Positions 46,494 to 54,257 of a stretch of 64,000 nt of DNA are shown here, one piece after another. Positions within the stretch are counted from its first letter, which is position 1. Each line of letters begins with the position of its first letter. The notes beneath the pieces are model-generated. The model was given only the letters and a program-made list of their open reading frames with translations, had not been told where the DNA came from and ran no database searches. This DNA is from Dolichospermum circinale AWQC310F (GTDB lineage: Bacteria; Cyanobacteriota; Cyanobacteriia; Cyanobacteriales; Nostocaceae): NCBI RefSeq assembly GCF_000426925.1, contig NZ_KE384717.1, forward strand, positions 43,327-107,326. Reading direction: 5' to 3'. The position numbers and the translations under genes are program-made.

Positions 46494-48059
46494 ATGTTAC
46501 AGATGATGTTAACAATCAAACGTAAAATACAAAGATTCAGCAAAGTTAAACTCAATTATACTTTCCTACTCCTATTCATCTTTGGATTGATTTCTGCAAT
46601 TAACCTCACACTTTATTGGCGAGTTGAACAAAATTTTAATCAATGGTTCTTGGAACTAACACTATATGGAAGTATCCTATGGCATCTTTATCAGCAACGC
46701 TATGATCTCACTTTGGTTAGTGTATTTCCAGCTAATTTTATTGGTTGTTGTTTGATCATCATTCCCTACCTCAATGCAAATTTTTCAATCCAAGAAATCT
46801 CTATTTTCTGGTATTTTCTACCGTTAATCACTTCCGTAGGTTTCGCTTTATTAGCATCGGGATTTCAGGGAATTAAACAATTTCGCCGATATTTAGTAAT
46901 TACTACCATATTTCCCTTGGTTGAAATCTTGGTAAAGTTATTGGGAATGCTAATTAAGATTACAGTCATTTCTGCCAAATTCACCTCTTTTCTTCTATGG
47001 TACTTGGGCTTTGATTCCACTACTCAAGGCACTCTTGTTTATGTTAATAATGGGATAATTGATGTTTTGTCAGAATGTACAGCAATACCACTTCTAATCT
47101 TGTTATTAAAAGTTTCTTTTCTGTTAATCATTCTTTTTCCCTCTTTCCTGAAAAATATTTATTTGCCCTTTATCCTCTCAGTCGTTATTAGTGGGGTTTT
47201 TTCCGTTATCCGATTGGCTATTATCGCCCTTGTAGTCACAGATAAACCTGCATTTAATTATTGGCATGGTTCTCAAGGTGGTGATATCTTTGCTTTACTC
47301 TCGTTCCTCTTGTTTGGGATTACTATTCTCTTCCTATCACCTAATCATCAAATTCCATCATCACTGTCAAAAGTTACATTTCATAAATCCCAACCATTAT
47401 CCTATTCTAATCTAATTATAGGTATTAGTTTGATCATTATTTTATCTAATTTTTCTCTCCATACCAGTGCGGGCTTGAGTAAAGCAACTATCTATCATTT
47501 TCCCCAGCAAATTCCTCTCCCAGGTTGGCAATTAACCGCTAGTGAACCTGTTTCTGTATCTCAAAAACAGAATAAGGAAATTGAATCTGATAACAAGCAA
47601 GAGATATTATCAGGACAAATTTATCATTACCAAAGCTCTGGACAGAGTTTAACTGTCAATTTATACTACATCCTTTCTAGTTTAGGCGATATCTCATCCT
47701 ACTATGAGCAATTTAGTTATCTACCTGATTTACCTAAGCTAATAAAGCCTCTGGAAAAGGTTAACCCCAAAGGACATCATTTACACTTCTCCTCTGAAGA
47801 AAACCACTATTTGACGGCTTGCATTAATTCCATGGGAAAAAGTACAGTCACAATATCTCAATTCACTGGCTATTTTTATCGTCCTTACCTTAATCCCTCT
47901 CAATGGTTGAATCTCTTCAACGGTAAACAGACCATCCGTGACAGACGCTGTGTCTGGGGGCAACTCTCCTTAGCTAAGGGTAGTGGGGCTGAATTGGAGG
48001 CTGTTTGGCAGGCTTTATTATCCTATTGGCAGGATAATTTCCCTAAGTTGAAAAACTAG
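46494..48059 (+). CDS. crtA: Cyanoexosortase A with C-terminal associated domain
   Basis: The 521-residue protein has eight or so membrane helices in residues 20-285, with the exosortase catalytic triad Cys195 (LSECTAIP), Arg240 (FSVIRLAII) and His258 (YWHGSQGG). These transpeptidase-like enzymes process PEP-CTERM proteins. Residues 300-521, after another membrane segment, form a soluble domain (PLPGWQLTASEPVSVS; DRRCVWGQLSLAKGSG) resembling EpsI/cyanoexosortase-A-associated proteins that elsewhere are often separate. No PEP-CTERM substrate is seen in the window. The symbol follows the cyanoexosortase naming and is distinct from the carotenoid gene. Confidence 0.85.
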   Translation: MLQMMLTIKRKIQRFSKVKLNYTFLLLFIFGLISAINLTLYWRVEQNFNQWFLELTLYGSILWHLYQQRYDLTLVSVFPANFIGCCLIIIPYLNANFSIQEISIFWYFLPLITSVGFALLASGFQGIKQFRRYLVITTIFPLVEILVKLLGMLIKITVISAKFTSFLLWYLGFDSTTQGTLVYVNNGIIDVLSECTAIPLLILLLKVSFLLIILFPSFLKNIYLPFILSVVISGVFSVIRLAIIALVVTDKPAFNYWHGSQGGDIFALLSFLLFGITILFLSPNHQIPSSLSKVTFHKSQPLSYSNLIIGISLIIILSNFSLHTSAGLSKATIYHFPQQIPLPGWQLTASEPVSVSQKQNKEIESDNKQEILSGQIYHYQSSGQSLTVNLYYILSSLGDISSYYEQFSYLPDLPKLIKPLEKVNPKGHHLHFSSEENHYLTACINSMGKSTVTISQFTGYFYRPYLNPSQWLNLFNGKQTIRDRRCVWGQLSLAKGSGAELEAVWQALLSYWQDNFPKLKN

Positions 48060-48293
48060 ACCAAAAGATGGGGAGGTTGACAATTGATTTTAAATATGTT
48101 AAAATTAGAAAGACAAGGAAGAACTATCATAAAAATTAAGGATTTCAGAATCGCCGACTATGACATAGTTGGTTGGGTTTGATGTAAAAAACGGATTTTT
48201 ATATTTGGCAAAAAATCACCAACTTGACCACAGAACTGTTAAAATCCATAAATTAAAGTCCATATATTATTTATTGATTCTGAAACCACCATT
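48060..48293. other. Gene-free spacer before pdhC
   Basis: AT-rich, with no repeat or hairpin found. It presumably holds the promoter for the E2 gene, but boxes could not be assigned. Confidence 0.4.
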
Positions 48294-49592
48294 ATGAGCA
48301 TTAACGAAGTATTTATGCCGGCGCTGAGTTCCACCATGACCGAAGGAAAAATTGTCTCCTGGGTCAAATCGCCGGGGGATAAAGTGGAAAAAGGCGAAAC
48401 GGTGGTGGTTGTCGAGTCAGATAAGGCGGATATGGACGTAGAAACCTTTTATGAAGGATATCTAGCCCATATCATCGTTGCCGCTGGTGAAACCGCCCCA
48501 GTAGGCGCAGCGATCGCTTATATTGCCGAAACAGAAGCAGAAATACCTACAGCCAAGTCCTTAGCTAACGCAGGCGGTGCTGCTGCATCTTCCGCACCCG
48601 CCCCCACACCTGTAGCCGCTGCTGCGATCGCTACCCCTATCACTACATCTCAAAATGGTTCTAACCATCAACCAGGTCGCGTAGTAGTTTCACCTCGCGC
48701 CCGTAAACTAGCCAAAGAACTGAAAGTTGATTTAAATACCCTTAAAGGTAGTGGTCCTTACGGTCGCATTGTCGCTGAAGATATAGAGGTTGTTGTCGGT
48801 AAAGTGCAGCCCGCTACCACCCTTGTTGTTACTCCCCCCGTTGTCACCCCTGCCCTTGTAACTGCCCCAGCCCCAGTAGTCACACCTGTACCCACACAGG
48901 TGGTTACTAGTTCTGTTCCTGGTCAAGTAGTACCATTCACTACCTTGCAAAATGCTGTCATTCGGGGTATGGTAGCCAGTCTATCTGCACCTGTATTTCG
49001 TGTTAGTTACACAATCAGCACCGATGGATTAGATAAACTTTACAAACAAATTAAATCCAAAGGTGTGACAATGACGGCACTACTAGCCAAAGCTGTAGCC
49101 GTAACATTACAAAAACACCCCATTCTTAATGCCAGTTATTCAGACCAAGGCGTTGTTAAGCACTCTGACATTAATATTTCCGTAGCAGTGGCCATGGATG
49201 ACGGCGGATTAATTACACCGGTTTTACAGAATGCAGATGCAATTGACATCTATTCTTTATCTCGCAATTGGAAGTCTTTAGTAGAACGCGCGAGAACAAA
49301 ACAGCTACAACCAGCAGAATACAACAGCGGTACTTTCACCATTTCCAACTTGGGAATGTTTGGTGTAGATACCTTTGATGCTATTTTACCCCCTGGACAA
49401 GGTTCTATTTTAGCCATTGGTGCATCACGTCCCCAAGTAGTAGCCACAGCCGACGGGTTATTTGCGGTGCGCCAACAAATGCAAGTGAATATTACCTGTG
49501 ATCATCGCATCATTTACGGTGCTGATGCTGCTGGATTCTTGCAAGACCTAGCGAAGTTAATTGAAACCAATCCCCAATCTTTGACAATGTAA
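48294..49592 (+). CDS. pdhC: Pyruvate dehydrogenase E2 (dihydrolipoamide acetyltransferase)
   Basis: The 432-residue protein is the E2 core of the pyruvate dehydrogenase complex. It has one lipoyl domain (1-77) with the lipoylated Lys44 in VESDKADMDVETF, an Ala/Pro-rich linker, the E3/E1-binding domain (about 126-165; SPRARKLAKELKVDLNTLKG), a second Pro/Val/Thr-rich linker and the catalytic domain. The active-site His is in TCDHRIIYGADAAGFL; Tyr in place of the usual Asp (DHRxxDG) is typical of chloroplast/cyanobacterial E2. The E1-beta gene is 8 kb away. Confidence 0.96.
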   Translation: MSINEVFMPALSSTMTEGKIVSWVKSPGDKVEKGETVVVVESDKADMDVETFYEGYLAHIIVAAGETAPVGAAIAYIAETEAEIPTAKSLANAGGAAASSAPAPTPVAAAAIATPITTSQNGSNHQPGRVVVSPRARKLAKELKVDLNTLKGSGPYGRIVAEDIEVVVGKVQPATTLVVTPPVVTPALVTAPAPVVTPVPTQVVTSSVPGQVVPFTTLQNAVIRGMVASLSAPVFRVSYTISTDGLDKLYKQIKSKGVTMTALLAKAVAVTLQKHPILNASYSDQGVVKHSDINISVAVAMDDGGLITPVLQNADAIDIYSLSRNWKSLVERARTKQLQPAEYNSGTFTISNLGMFGVDTFDAILPPGQGSILAIGASRPQVVATADGLFAVRQQMQVNITCDHRIIYGADAAGFLQDLAKLIETNPQSLTM

Positions 49593-49611
49593 TACTTATT
49601 ATTTGGTATTA

Positions 49612-49672
49612 TTGGTAGTCCAGTTCCCTTCCCTTGCGGGGAGGGGCTAGGGCTGGGTTTTTGCGACTACAC
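49612..49672 (+). terminator. Hairpin repeat after pdhC, possible terminator
   Basis: TTCCCTTCCCTTGCGGGGAG GGGCTAGGGCTGGGTTTTTG gives a GC-rich hairpin (CCCTTCCC / GGGGAGGGG region) followed by T residues. Its sequence relates to the dispersed GC-rich hairpin repeats at 35.65 and 39.7 kb. Confidence 0.55.
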
Positions 49673-49763
49673 CGGGGATCTATAAAAAATATAAACATAT
49701 ACAAATTCCAAATTCTAAGAACTAACATAAAAACAAACTATTCATTAAAAATTAGCGTGTGTT

Positions 49764-50081
49764 ATGACAACCAAAAAACAATTCAATAGCTTTGAAGAAA
49801 TGCTATCCGGTTCAGATTTACCCGTCTTAGTAGACTTTTATGCTGATTGGTGTGGCCCTTGTCAAATGATGGTATCAATTTTAGAACAGGTCAACAACCA
49901 ATTAAAAGACAGATTACGGATTGTCAAGATTGACACAGAAAAGTATACAAATTTAGCAACTCAATATCAAATTTCGGCCTTACCAACCTTGGTACTATTT
50001 AAACAAGGGCAACCAGTGGACAGAATTGAAGGTGTTATGCAAGCACAACAGTTAGTAGAACACCTGAAATCACGGCTTTAG
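49764..50081 (+). CDS. Thioredoxin
   Basis: This 105-residue thioredoxin has the canonical active site DWCGPCQ (Cys30, Cys33) and the cis-Pro in SALPTLVLFKQG. Length and motif place it among soluble m-type-like redox carriers. MTTKKQFNSFEEMLSGSDLP is a normal start. The exact class among cyanobacterial thioredoxins is not resolved. A perfect palindrome follows the stop. Confidence 0.95.
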   Translation: MTTKKQFNSFEEMLSGSDLPVLVDFYADWCGPCQMMVSILEQVNNQLKDRLRIVKIDTEKYTNLATQYQISALPTLVLFKQGQPVDRIEGVMQAQQLVEHLKSRL

Positions 50082-50097
50082 TATGGTTTCCCAAATT

Positions 50098-50121
50098 AGA
50101 GATGGGAAATTTCCCATCTCT
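50098..50121. terminator. Perfect 24-bp palindrome after thioredoxin
   Basis: AGAGATGGGAAA is followed by its exact complement TTTCCCATCTCT, then ATAGTTTTC. Seventeen bases after the stop, it probably terminates transcription in both directions. Confidence 0.7.
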
Positions 50122-50133
50122 ATAGTTTTCACG

Positions 50134-50484
50134 CATCAGACCTCTGAAGAAAAAGAATGTAGAACCGAGAATCCCTAACCAGGTCACATCTCTACAAAAG
50201 TTCTAGGATATACGTATGTCCCTGCCGTTTTTGGTGGAGAAGCAGCTAAAGATGTCCGTGGTGCAGCAATTCCCGTTTATGGTAGTTTGTGAAATACACC
50301 ACGACGGAGAAAGAGAACGGTGATGAGGGTGGTATCTGTTTGTTACTCAGCAGGTATCACCTATAATTATTAGTCAAAGTGATCGCAATTGACTTTTTAC
50401 GATAATTTGCGGTAATCTTCCATTAAGACTAATAATCGGTCGAAATTTTCAAAGCTAAAATACAGGTATTACTTAACTACAAGT
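50134..50484. other. Gene-free region with a possible gene remnant
   Basis: Around 50205-50291 an in-frame stretch GYTYVPAVFGGEAAKDVRGA then AIPVYGSL and a stop reads like the C-terminus of a protein, without a start. I could not identify it. The rest shows no coding signal. Confidence 0.35.
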
Positions 50485-50638
50485 TACAGCAAATTGTCAT
50501 CAAACCCGGAACAAGAACCCCACCCCCAACCTCCTCCAATATCAAAAGTTTATCCTTTTCTTCCCCCCGCTGCGGGGGGATTGAGGGGGGTGCGATGAGG
50601 GGGCTAAGATGTACCTTATATGATTGGAAATCGCTGTA
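50485..50638. mobile_element. MITE-like element abutting hicB
   Basis: Left end TACAGCAAATTGTCATCAAA and right end GATGTACCTTATATGATTGG AAATCGCTGTA are imperfect inverted copies, as in the elements at 39.7 and 63.9 kb. The interior has GC-rich hairpin sequence (CCCCCCGCTGCGGGGGG). The element ends two bases before the hicB ATG. Confidence 0.62.
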
Positions 50639-50640
50639 GT

Positions 50641-50847
50641 ATGAAATTCAATGTCACGATTGATCGAGATGAAGATGGTGTCTGGATTATTGAATGTCCT
50701 AGTATTCCTGGTTGCATTAGTCAGGGAGCAACAAAAGAAGAGGCTTTAGAGAATATTCAAGATGCGATTTCTGCTTGCTTACAGGTTAGGGCAGAAATGG
50801 GGTTGCCATTGACTATTGAAACTAAACAAGTAGAAGTCTTAGTATAG
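50641..50847 (+). CDS. hicB: HicB-family antitoxin (second module)
   Basis: This 68-residue protein (MKFNVTIDRDEDGVWIIECP) shows the HicB core: IPGCISQGATKEEALENIQD followed by AISACLQVRAEMGLP. I chose the ATG at 50641; an ATG seven codons upstream lies inside the MITE. hicA follows after two bases. Here the antitoxin gene is first, opposite to the module at 5.1-5.6 kb. The immediate upstream MITE may supply or have disturbed the promoter. Confidence 0.87.
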   Translation: MKFNVTIDRDEDGVWIIECPSIPGCISQGATKEEALENIQDAISACLQVRAEMGLPLTIETKQVEVLV

Positions 50848-50849
50848 TT

Positions 50850-51074
50850 ATGGCATCAAAACTACCTGTTCTGAGTGGACAAGAAGTAGTTCGTACTTTT
50901 GAAAAGCTGGGCTGGCGATTTGCACGCCAAAGTGCAAGTCATATAATTTTGGTCAAAGAAGGTGAAATGGTAACTTTGTCTGTTTCTGATCATCATGAGG
51001 TGGCAAAAGGGACTTTACGGGGACTGATACGAACTGCTGGGTTAACAGTAGAAGAATTTATTGCCAATGTTTAA
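50850..51074 (+). CDS. hicA: HicA-family toxin (second module)
   Basis: The 74-residue toxin has GQEVVRTFEKLGWRFARQSA, the catalytic-type His in SASHIILVKEG, and DHHEVAKGTLRGLIRTAGLT, all standard for HicA. It is directly downstream of hicB, with a conventional length. The two HicA proteins in the window are diverged, so cross-talk between the modules is unlikely. Confidence 0.87.
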   Translation: MASKLPVLSGQEVVRTFEKLGWRFARQSASHIILVKEGEMVTLSVSDHHEVAKGTLRGLIRTAGLTVEEFIANV

Positions 51075-51164
51075 ATATATGGTATGTATTATTTGTAGTA
51101 TTGGCGATCGCTACACTGACCTTCTGAATCGCCTAAGCTCCCATTAGAATCCTTAACACCCAGT

Positions 51165-51599
51165 TTAAATTTCTAGATTTGTAGAGATTAAAATCATGGC
51201 GCGATCGCATATCTCTTGACGGTTGACTAGTTTGGCTAACTCATGGGGTTCATAGCGTCCTTCCTCAACCTCTGAGGAGGCGCGATCAACTGCTTCTGTA
51301 TAAGCTTCGGAAATTGCTAGGCGTAATTCATCGGTATTGAGGTATGTTCCGCCAGCTTTACGTCGCTGGTTTTTGGTTTGGATACCGCGTATAGAGTTGC
51401 GAATTGATAGCTCCCACGATTTCGTAGTGCGATTTTCTGCTTTTTGCTTGATTAGATGCATAAGCAGAATTACTGCATAGCTACGAATATTGTTGATTTT
51501 ATCATCTCTGCTCATTTCTTCTAATTCGTCAACAATTGCCAAAGCTCCAGTCATATCACCTTTAAGTAGTAATTCCCTTAATGTCAAAAGTTCTTCCAT
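51165..51599 (-). CDS. DUF29-family protein (long variant)
   Basis: The 144-residue protein (MEELLTLRELLLKGDMTGAL; AIVDELEEMSRDDKINNIRS; AVILLMHLIKQKAENRTTKS) is a paralogue of the 39.1-kb gene: both carry an L-x-E-L-x-E-M-S-x-D/Q motif, then an LLMHLIK/LVIHLIK helix and a TxSW segment. Soluble, helical. Role unknown. Confidence 0.75.
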   Translation of the reverse strand: MEELLTLRELLLKGDMTGALAIVDELEEMSRDDKINNIRSYAVILLMHLIKQKAENRTTKSWELSIRNSIRGIQTKNQRRKAGGTYLNTDELRLAISEAYTEAVDRASSEVEEGRYEPHELAKLVNRQEICDRAMILISTNLEI

Positions 51600-51992
51600 A
51601 TCTTTAGTGATGTGAGAATGGGATATATAGTAGTTATAGCATTAGTTACTATATCCATTAAGATAAGAGGCGATCGCTACTCTGAACTTTGAACCTCCTA
51701 CATTAAACTTTAGAAGAGAGAAGAATCAGGCGATCGCACTCCAAAACACATCAAATCATTCGAGAATGTTTATTGTTGGATGGAATAGCAATCGCATTTG
51801 GCAAAATTTAGCAGATAATTAACAGACGTAAAATTACTAAGAATTAGATCGAGATTTAACTTTAGATCAATTCATCAAATGGCTTGACAAAAAGTAAGGT
51901 TATGCAATGATTTACCTCTATAAATTTTACCGCAACTGCGATAGGATTATAGGATTATAATAGATTGGGTTTAAAAAACGAAGGAAGTGCAA
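51600..51992. other. Gene-free region with possible coding scraps
   Basis: It has two HIP1-like GCGATCGC/GGCGATCGC sites and short scraps such as LTLDQFIKWLDKK followed by a stop (about 51856-51894), without start or length. It looks like the decayed end of an accessory gene. The last 12 bases provide the AAGGAAG ribosome-binding site of the next gene. Confidence 0.35.
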
Positions 51993-52874
51993 ATGTCCAC
52001 AGAACAAGAGATAAAAAATGCCATAACAAGACTCACGTTTTTACAACTTCATATTCAAAATTTTGTGAAGCAGTCTTTTGGTGACCTGTCATTTCAAATT
52101 GAGGTAGTTGTAAAGGACTTACTCAATGTTCTGGAAAATGCAGATTACGTGAATGTGAATACAATTAAGCATAACCATCCAGCGATTGATTTATTAGATA
52201 AAGAACAAGGTATTGCAATACAGGTAACAACTGATGCTAGTATGACCAAGGTGAAGCATACACTCAAAATGTACAAGAAACATAGTATGGCTTACGAAGA
52301 ACTCATTATCTTGGGGTTCATCAAGAAAACAAATGCTAAATCTCCTTCTCCTTTCGCTAAAATTGTTGGGATCGAATATCTACTGGACAAAATAAAGAGT
52401 TCCAACTATGAAACAATTCAAAAAGTAAATGATATATTGCAGAGAGAGATTCCTTTGCATCTCTTGAATCCCCTTGATGACGTTATGTGTCTCGAAATTG
52501 TGCTAGGAATAATTGATAGAAGTGCTGTCCGAGATTTGACCCGGAGTGAGGGTGACTATGGCGATATGGTAGTTGGCCTGAAAAAGATTAAGGAGGTCAT
52601 CCATACTGGAAGAATTTATGGGAAGTCAATAACAGCTAAATCTCTATCGGAGTATCAACCTGATGTCAGGGAAAAGTTAGAGGAAATTGAATTCTCAATA
52701 TCGAAAATAATCCAAATATATAATAGAGCGAAGAATCAGTCCAGTAGTCCTACCTTTATTTTTCTGGATTCCAGAGAACGGCAAGATATTGATGATTGTA
52801 AGCGAGAAATAGCAGACCTTGCAAATCAGTTAGCAAAAGATCAAGGCATAAATAAGGAGATCAAAGTTGGGTGA
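51993..52874 (+). CDS. SMEK-domain protein
   Basis: This 293-residue protein has an N-terminal (1-140) SMEK-type domain: an opening helical segment, then HPAIDLLDKEQGIAIQVTTD with D66, D69 and Q77, resembling a restriction-endonuclease-like core in which the ExK is altered (IAIQVT). LIILGFIKKTNAK follows. The C-terminal half (165-293) is helical and unassigned. Such proteins occur sporadically in bacteria, often among mobile and defence genes. It stands alone here. ATG at 51993 is supported by AAGGAAG five bases upstream. Confidence 0.75.
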   Translation: MSTEQEIKNAITRLTFLQLHIQNFVKQSFGDLSFQIEVVVKDLLNVLENADYVNVNTIKHNHPAIDLLDKEQGIAIQVTTDASMTKVKHTLKMYKKHSMAYEELIILGFIKKTNAKSPSPFAKIVGIEYLLDKIKSSNYETIQKVNDILQREIPLHLLNPLDDVMCLEIVLGIIDRSAVRDLTRSEGDYGDMVVGLKKIKEVIHTGRIYGKSITAKSLSEYQPDVREKLEEIEFSISKIIQIYNRAKNQSSSPTFIFLDSRERQDIDDCKREIADLANQLAKDQGINKEIKVG

Positions 52875-53047
52875 AATCTAGTATGTTAATTTTGATGAAA
52901 CTTCCCTGTTTTTAGTTCATGCAAATTTTGTGTTTATCTGAACGCAAAGTCCATGTAGGATAGGGTTTTACCCGAAATAGATACCAGAGATTTTAGATGA
53001 ATTTTTACCTCCTCAAAAGGCACAGATCCAAATTGTCGAACGAAAGA

Positions 53048-53125
53048 AGTTTTAATCCTGTTAATCCTTAAATCCTGGACATCCTGATATGGCTTGCGCC
53101 ACGCTACGCTATCAGACAATAATCT
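53048..53125. repeat. Dispersed ATCCTG repeat with GGCTTGCGCCACGCTACGC module
   Basis: TTTTAATCCTGTTAATCCTT AAATCCTGGACATCCTGATA TGGCTTGCGCCACGCTACGC TATCAGACAATA is a near copy of 4690-4762. A 78-residue minus-strand frame (52934-53170) is a product of this repeat. Confidence 0.7.
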
Positions 53126-53129
53126 TAAT

Positions 53130-53978
53130 TTAAAATCTCCTAATCCCTTGTTCCAAACCCTCACAGACACCTGTAAGAAAATCTAAATCCAAAGTGGCAA
53201 TAGTATCACTTGGCTGATGATAATGGGGATTTCGCATAAAAGCGGTATCTGTCACCATGATTGCTGGATAACCTTCATCCCAAAACGGTGAATGATCACT
53301 TAAACGAGTTTGGGGAACTAATAAACCCCGATTTGGTGCTGGTAGCCATTGACTATTTATACTGGATTGCTTGATACTACCACTTAAACTAATTAAATCA
53401 CCCAAAGTCCGCAAATTGCCAATTAAAGCAATAAAATCACCACGATTTGGATAAAAGAACTGTAAAGGAAAAGGGTATTTTTGAGAACCAGTAGTAGAAT
53501 CTCGATATCCCAACATTTCCAAAGATATCATCAAACGAAGAGGTTGCTTTTGTTCGCGCAACAAAGCTGCATAATCAGCACTACCCAACAATCCATATTC
53601 TTCCATATCAAAAGCCACCAACCGCAAAGGATATTTCGCGGGTTTTTCAGCAAAACTTCTAGCAAATTCTAATAAAACAGCCACACCTGTAGCATTATCA
53701 TCAGCCCCAACAGTTCCTAACACACCATCATAATGAGTGCCAATTAAAATAGGTGGTAAATTGGTTTTCTGGTTTGCTGTTGCACCAGGTAAATTTAAAA
53801 TCAGATTTTTACAGCTTTTACCTCTAACTTCAAAGGTGTGGATTTCCACACTTCCCCATTGTCCCAATTGCTGGTGAATGTATTCTTGAACAAAGAAATG
53901 TCCCGCACTGTCCATGTATGGATTGCGTTCTCTCGCTACTTCCTGAAGGTGGTTTTCTAACCGCTGTTTTAAATTCAA
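53130..53978 (-). CDS. M28-family metallopeptidase
   Basis: This 282-residue M28 (aminopeptidase-type) enzyme binds two zinc ions. Visible ligands: His82 and Asp84 in GTHYDGVLG, Asp93 in GADDNATGVAVLLEF, the catalytic Glu126-Glu127 in FDMEEYGLLGS, and the C-terminal His in FMRNPHYHQPSDTIATLDLD; LSDHSPFWDEGYPAIMVTD carries substrate-site residues. No signal peptide is visible, so it is probably cytosolic. The repeats upstream (54030-54080) lie in the leader. Confidence 0.9.
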   Translation of the reverse strand: MNLKQRLENHLQEVARERNPYMDSAGHFFVQEYIHQQLGQWGSVEIHTFEVRGKSCKNLILNLPGATANQKTNLPPILIGTHYDGVLGTVGADDNATGVAVLLEFARSFAEKPAKYPLRLVAFDMEEYGLLGSADYAALLREQKQPLRLMISLEMLGYRDSTTGSQKYPFPLQFFYPNRGDFIALIGNLRTLGDLISLSGSIKQSSINSQWLPAPNRGLLVPQTRLSDHSPFWDEGYPAIMVTDTAFMRNPHYHQPSDTIATLDLDFLTGVCEGLEQGIRRF

Positions 53979-54029
53979 AGTGGATAAGTCTAATGTGTAA
54001 TGGGTAAGAGTAAAGATAAATATTTACTT

Positions 54030-54082
54030 TCCCAACTGACCAATGACCAATGACCAATGACCAATGACCAATGACCAATGAC
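54030..54082. repeat. Short tandem repeat (CCAATGA)
   Basis: CCAACTGACCAATGACCAAT GACCAATGACCAATGACCAA TGACCAATGAC: six or more copies of the 7-mer CCAATGA, upstream of the M28 peptidase start on its strand. Confidence 0.9.
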
Positions 54083-54257
54083 TTAAAATGCTATCCTAGT
54101 TTAGCAAGTAGCACCGCTGTTGCTAAAATGCCTCTAATTCCTGATTTAATGATGACTATTATATTATTGGATTGTTGACCTAATTAGCACTAAGTCAAAA
54201 TCAGCCTTATTATATCATAATAAATCTACAAAACACGCAACGGGAGACGAGTAACGC

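Noticed and set aside
49498..49540. Tyr in place of Asp in the E2 active-site motif (DHRIIYGAD)
   Set aside because: This substitution is normal for the cyanobacterial/chloroplast E2 family, so it is not a sign of inactivation.
52934..53170. 78-residue minus-strand frame
   Set aside because: Its middle is a known dispersed repeat and it overlaps the M28 peptidase C-terminus.
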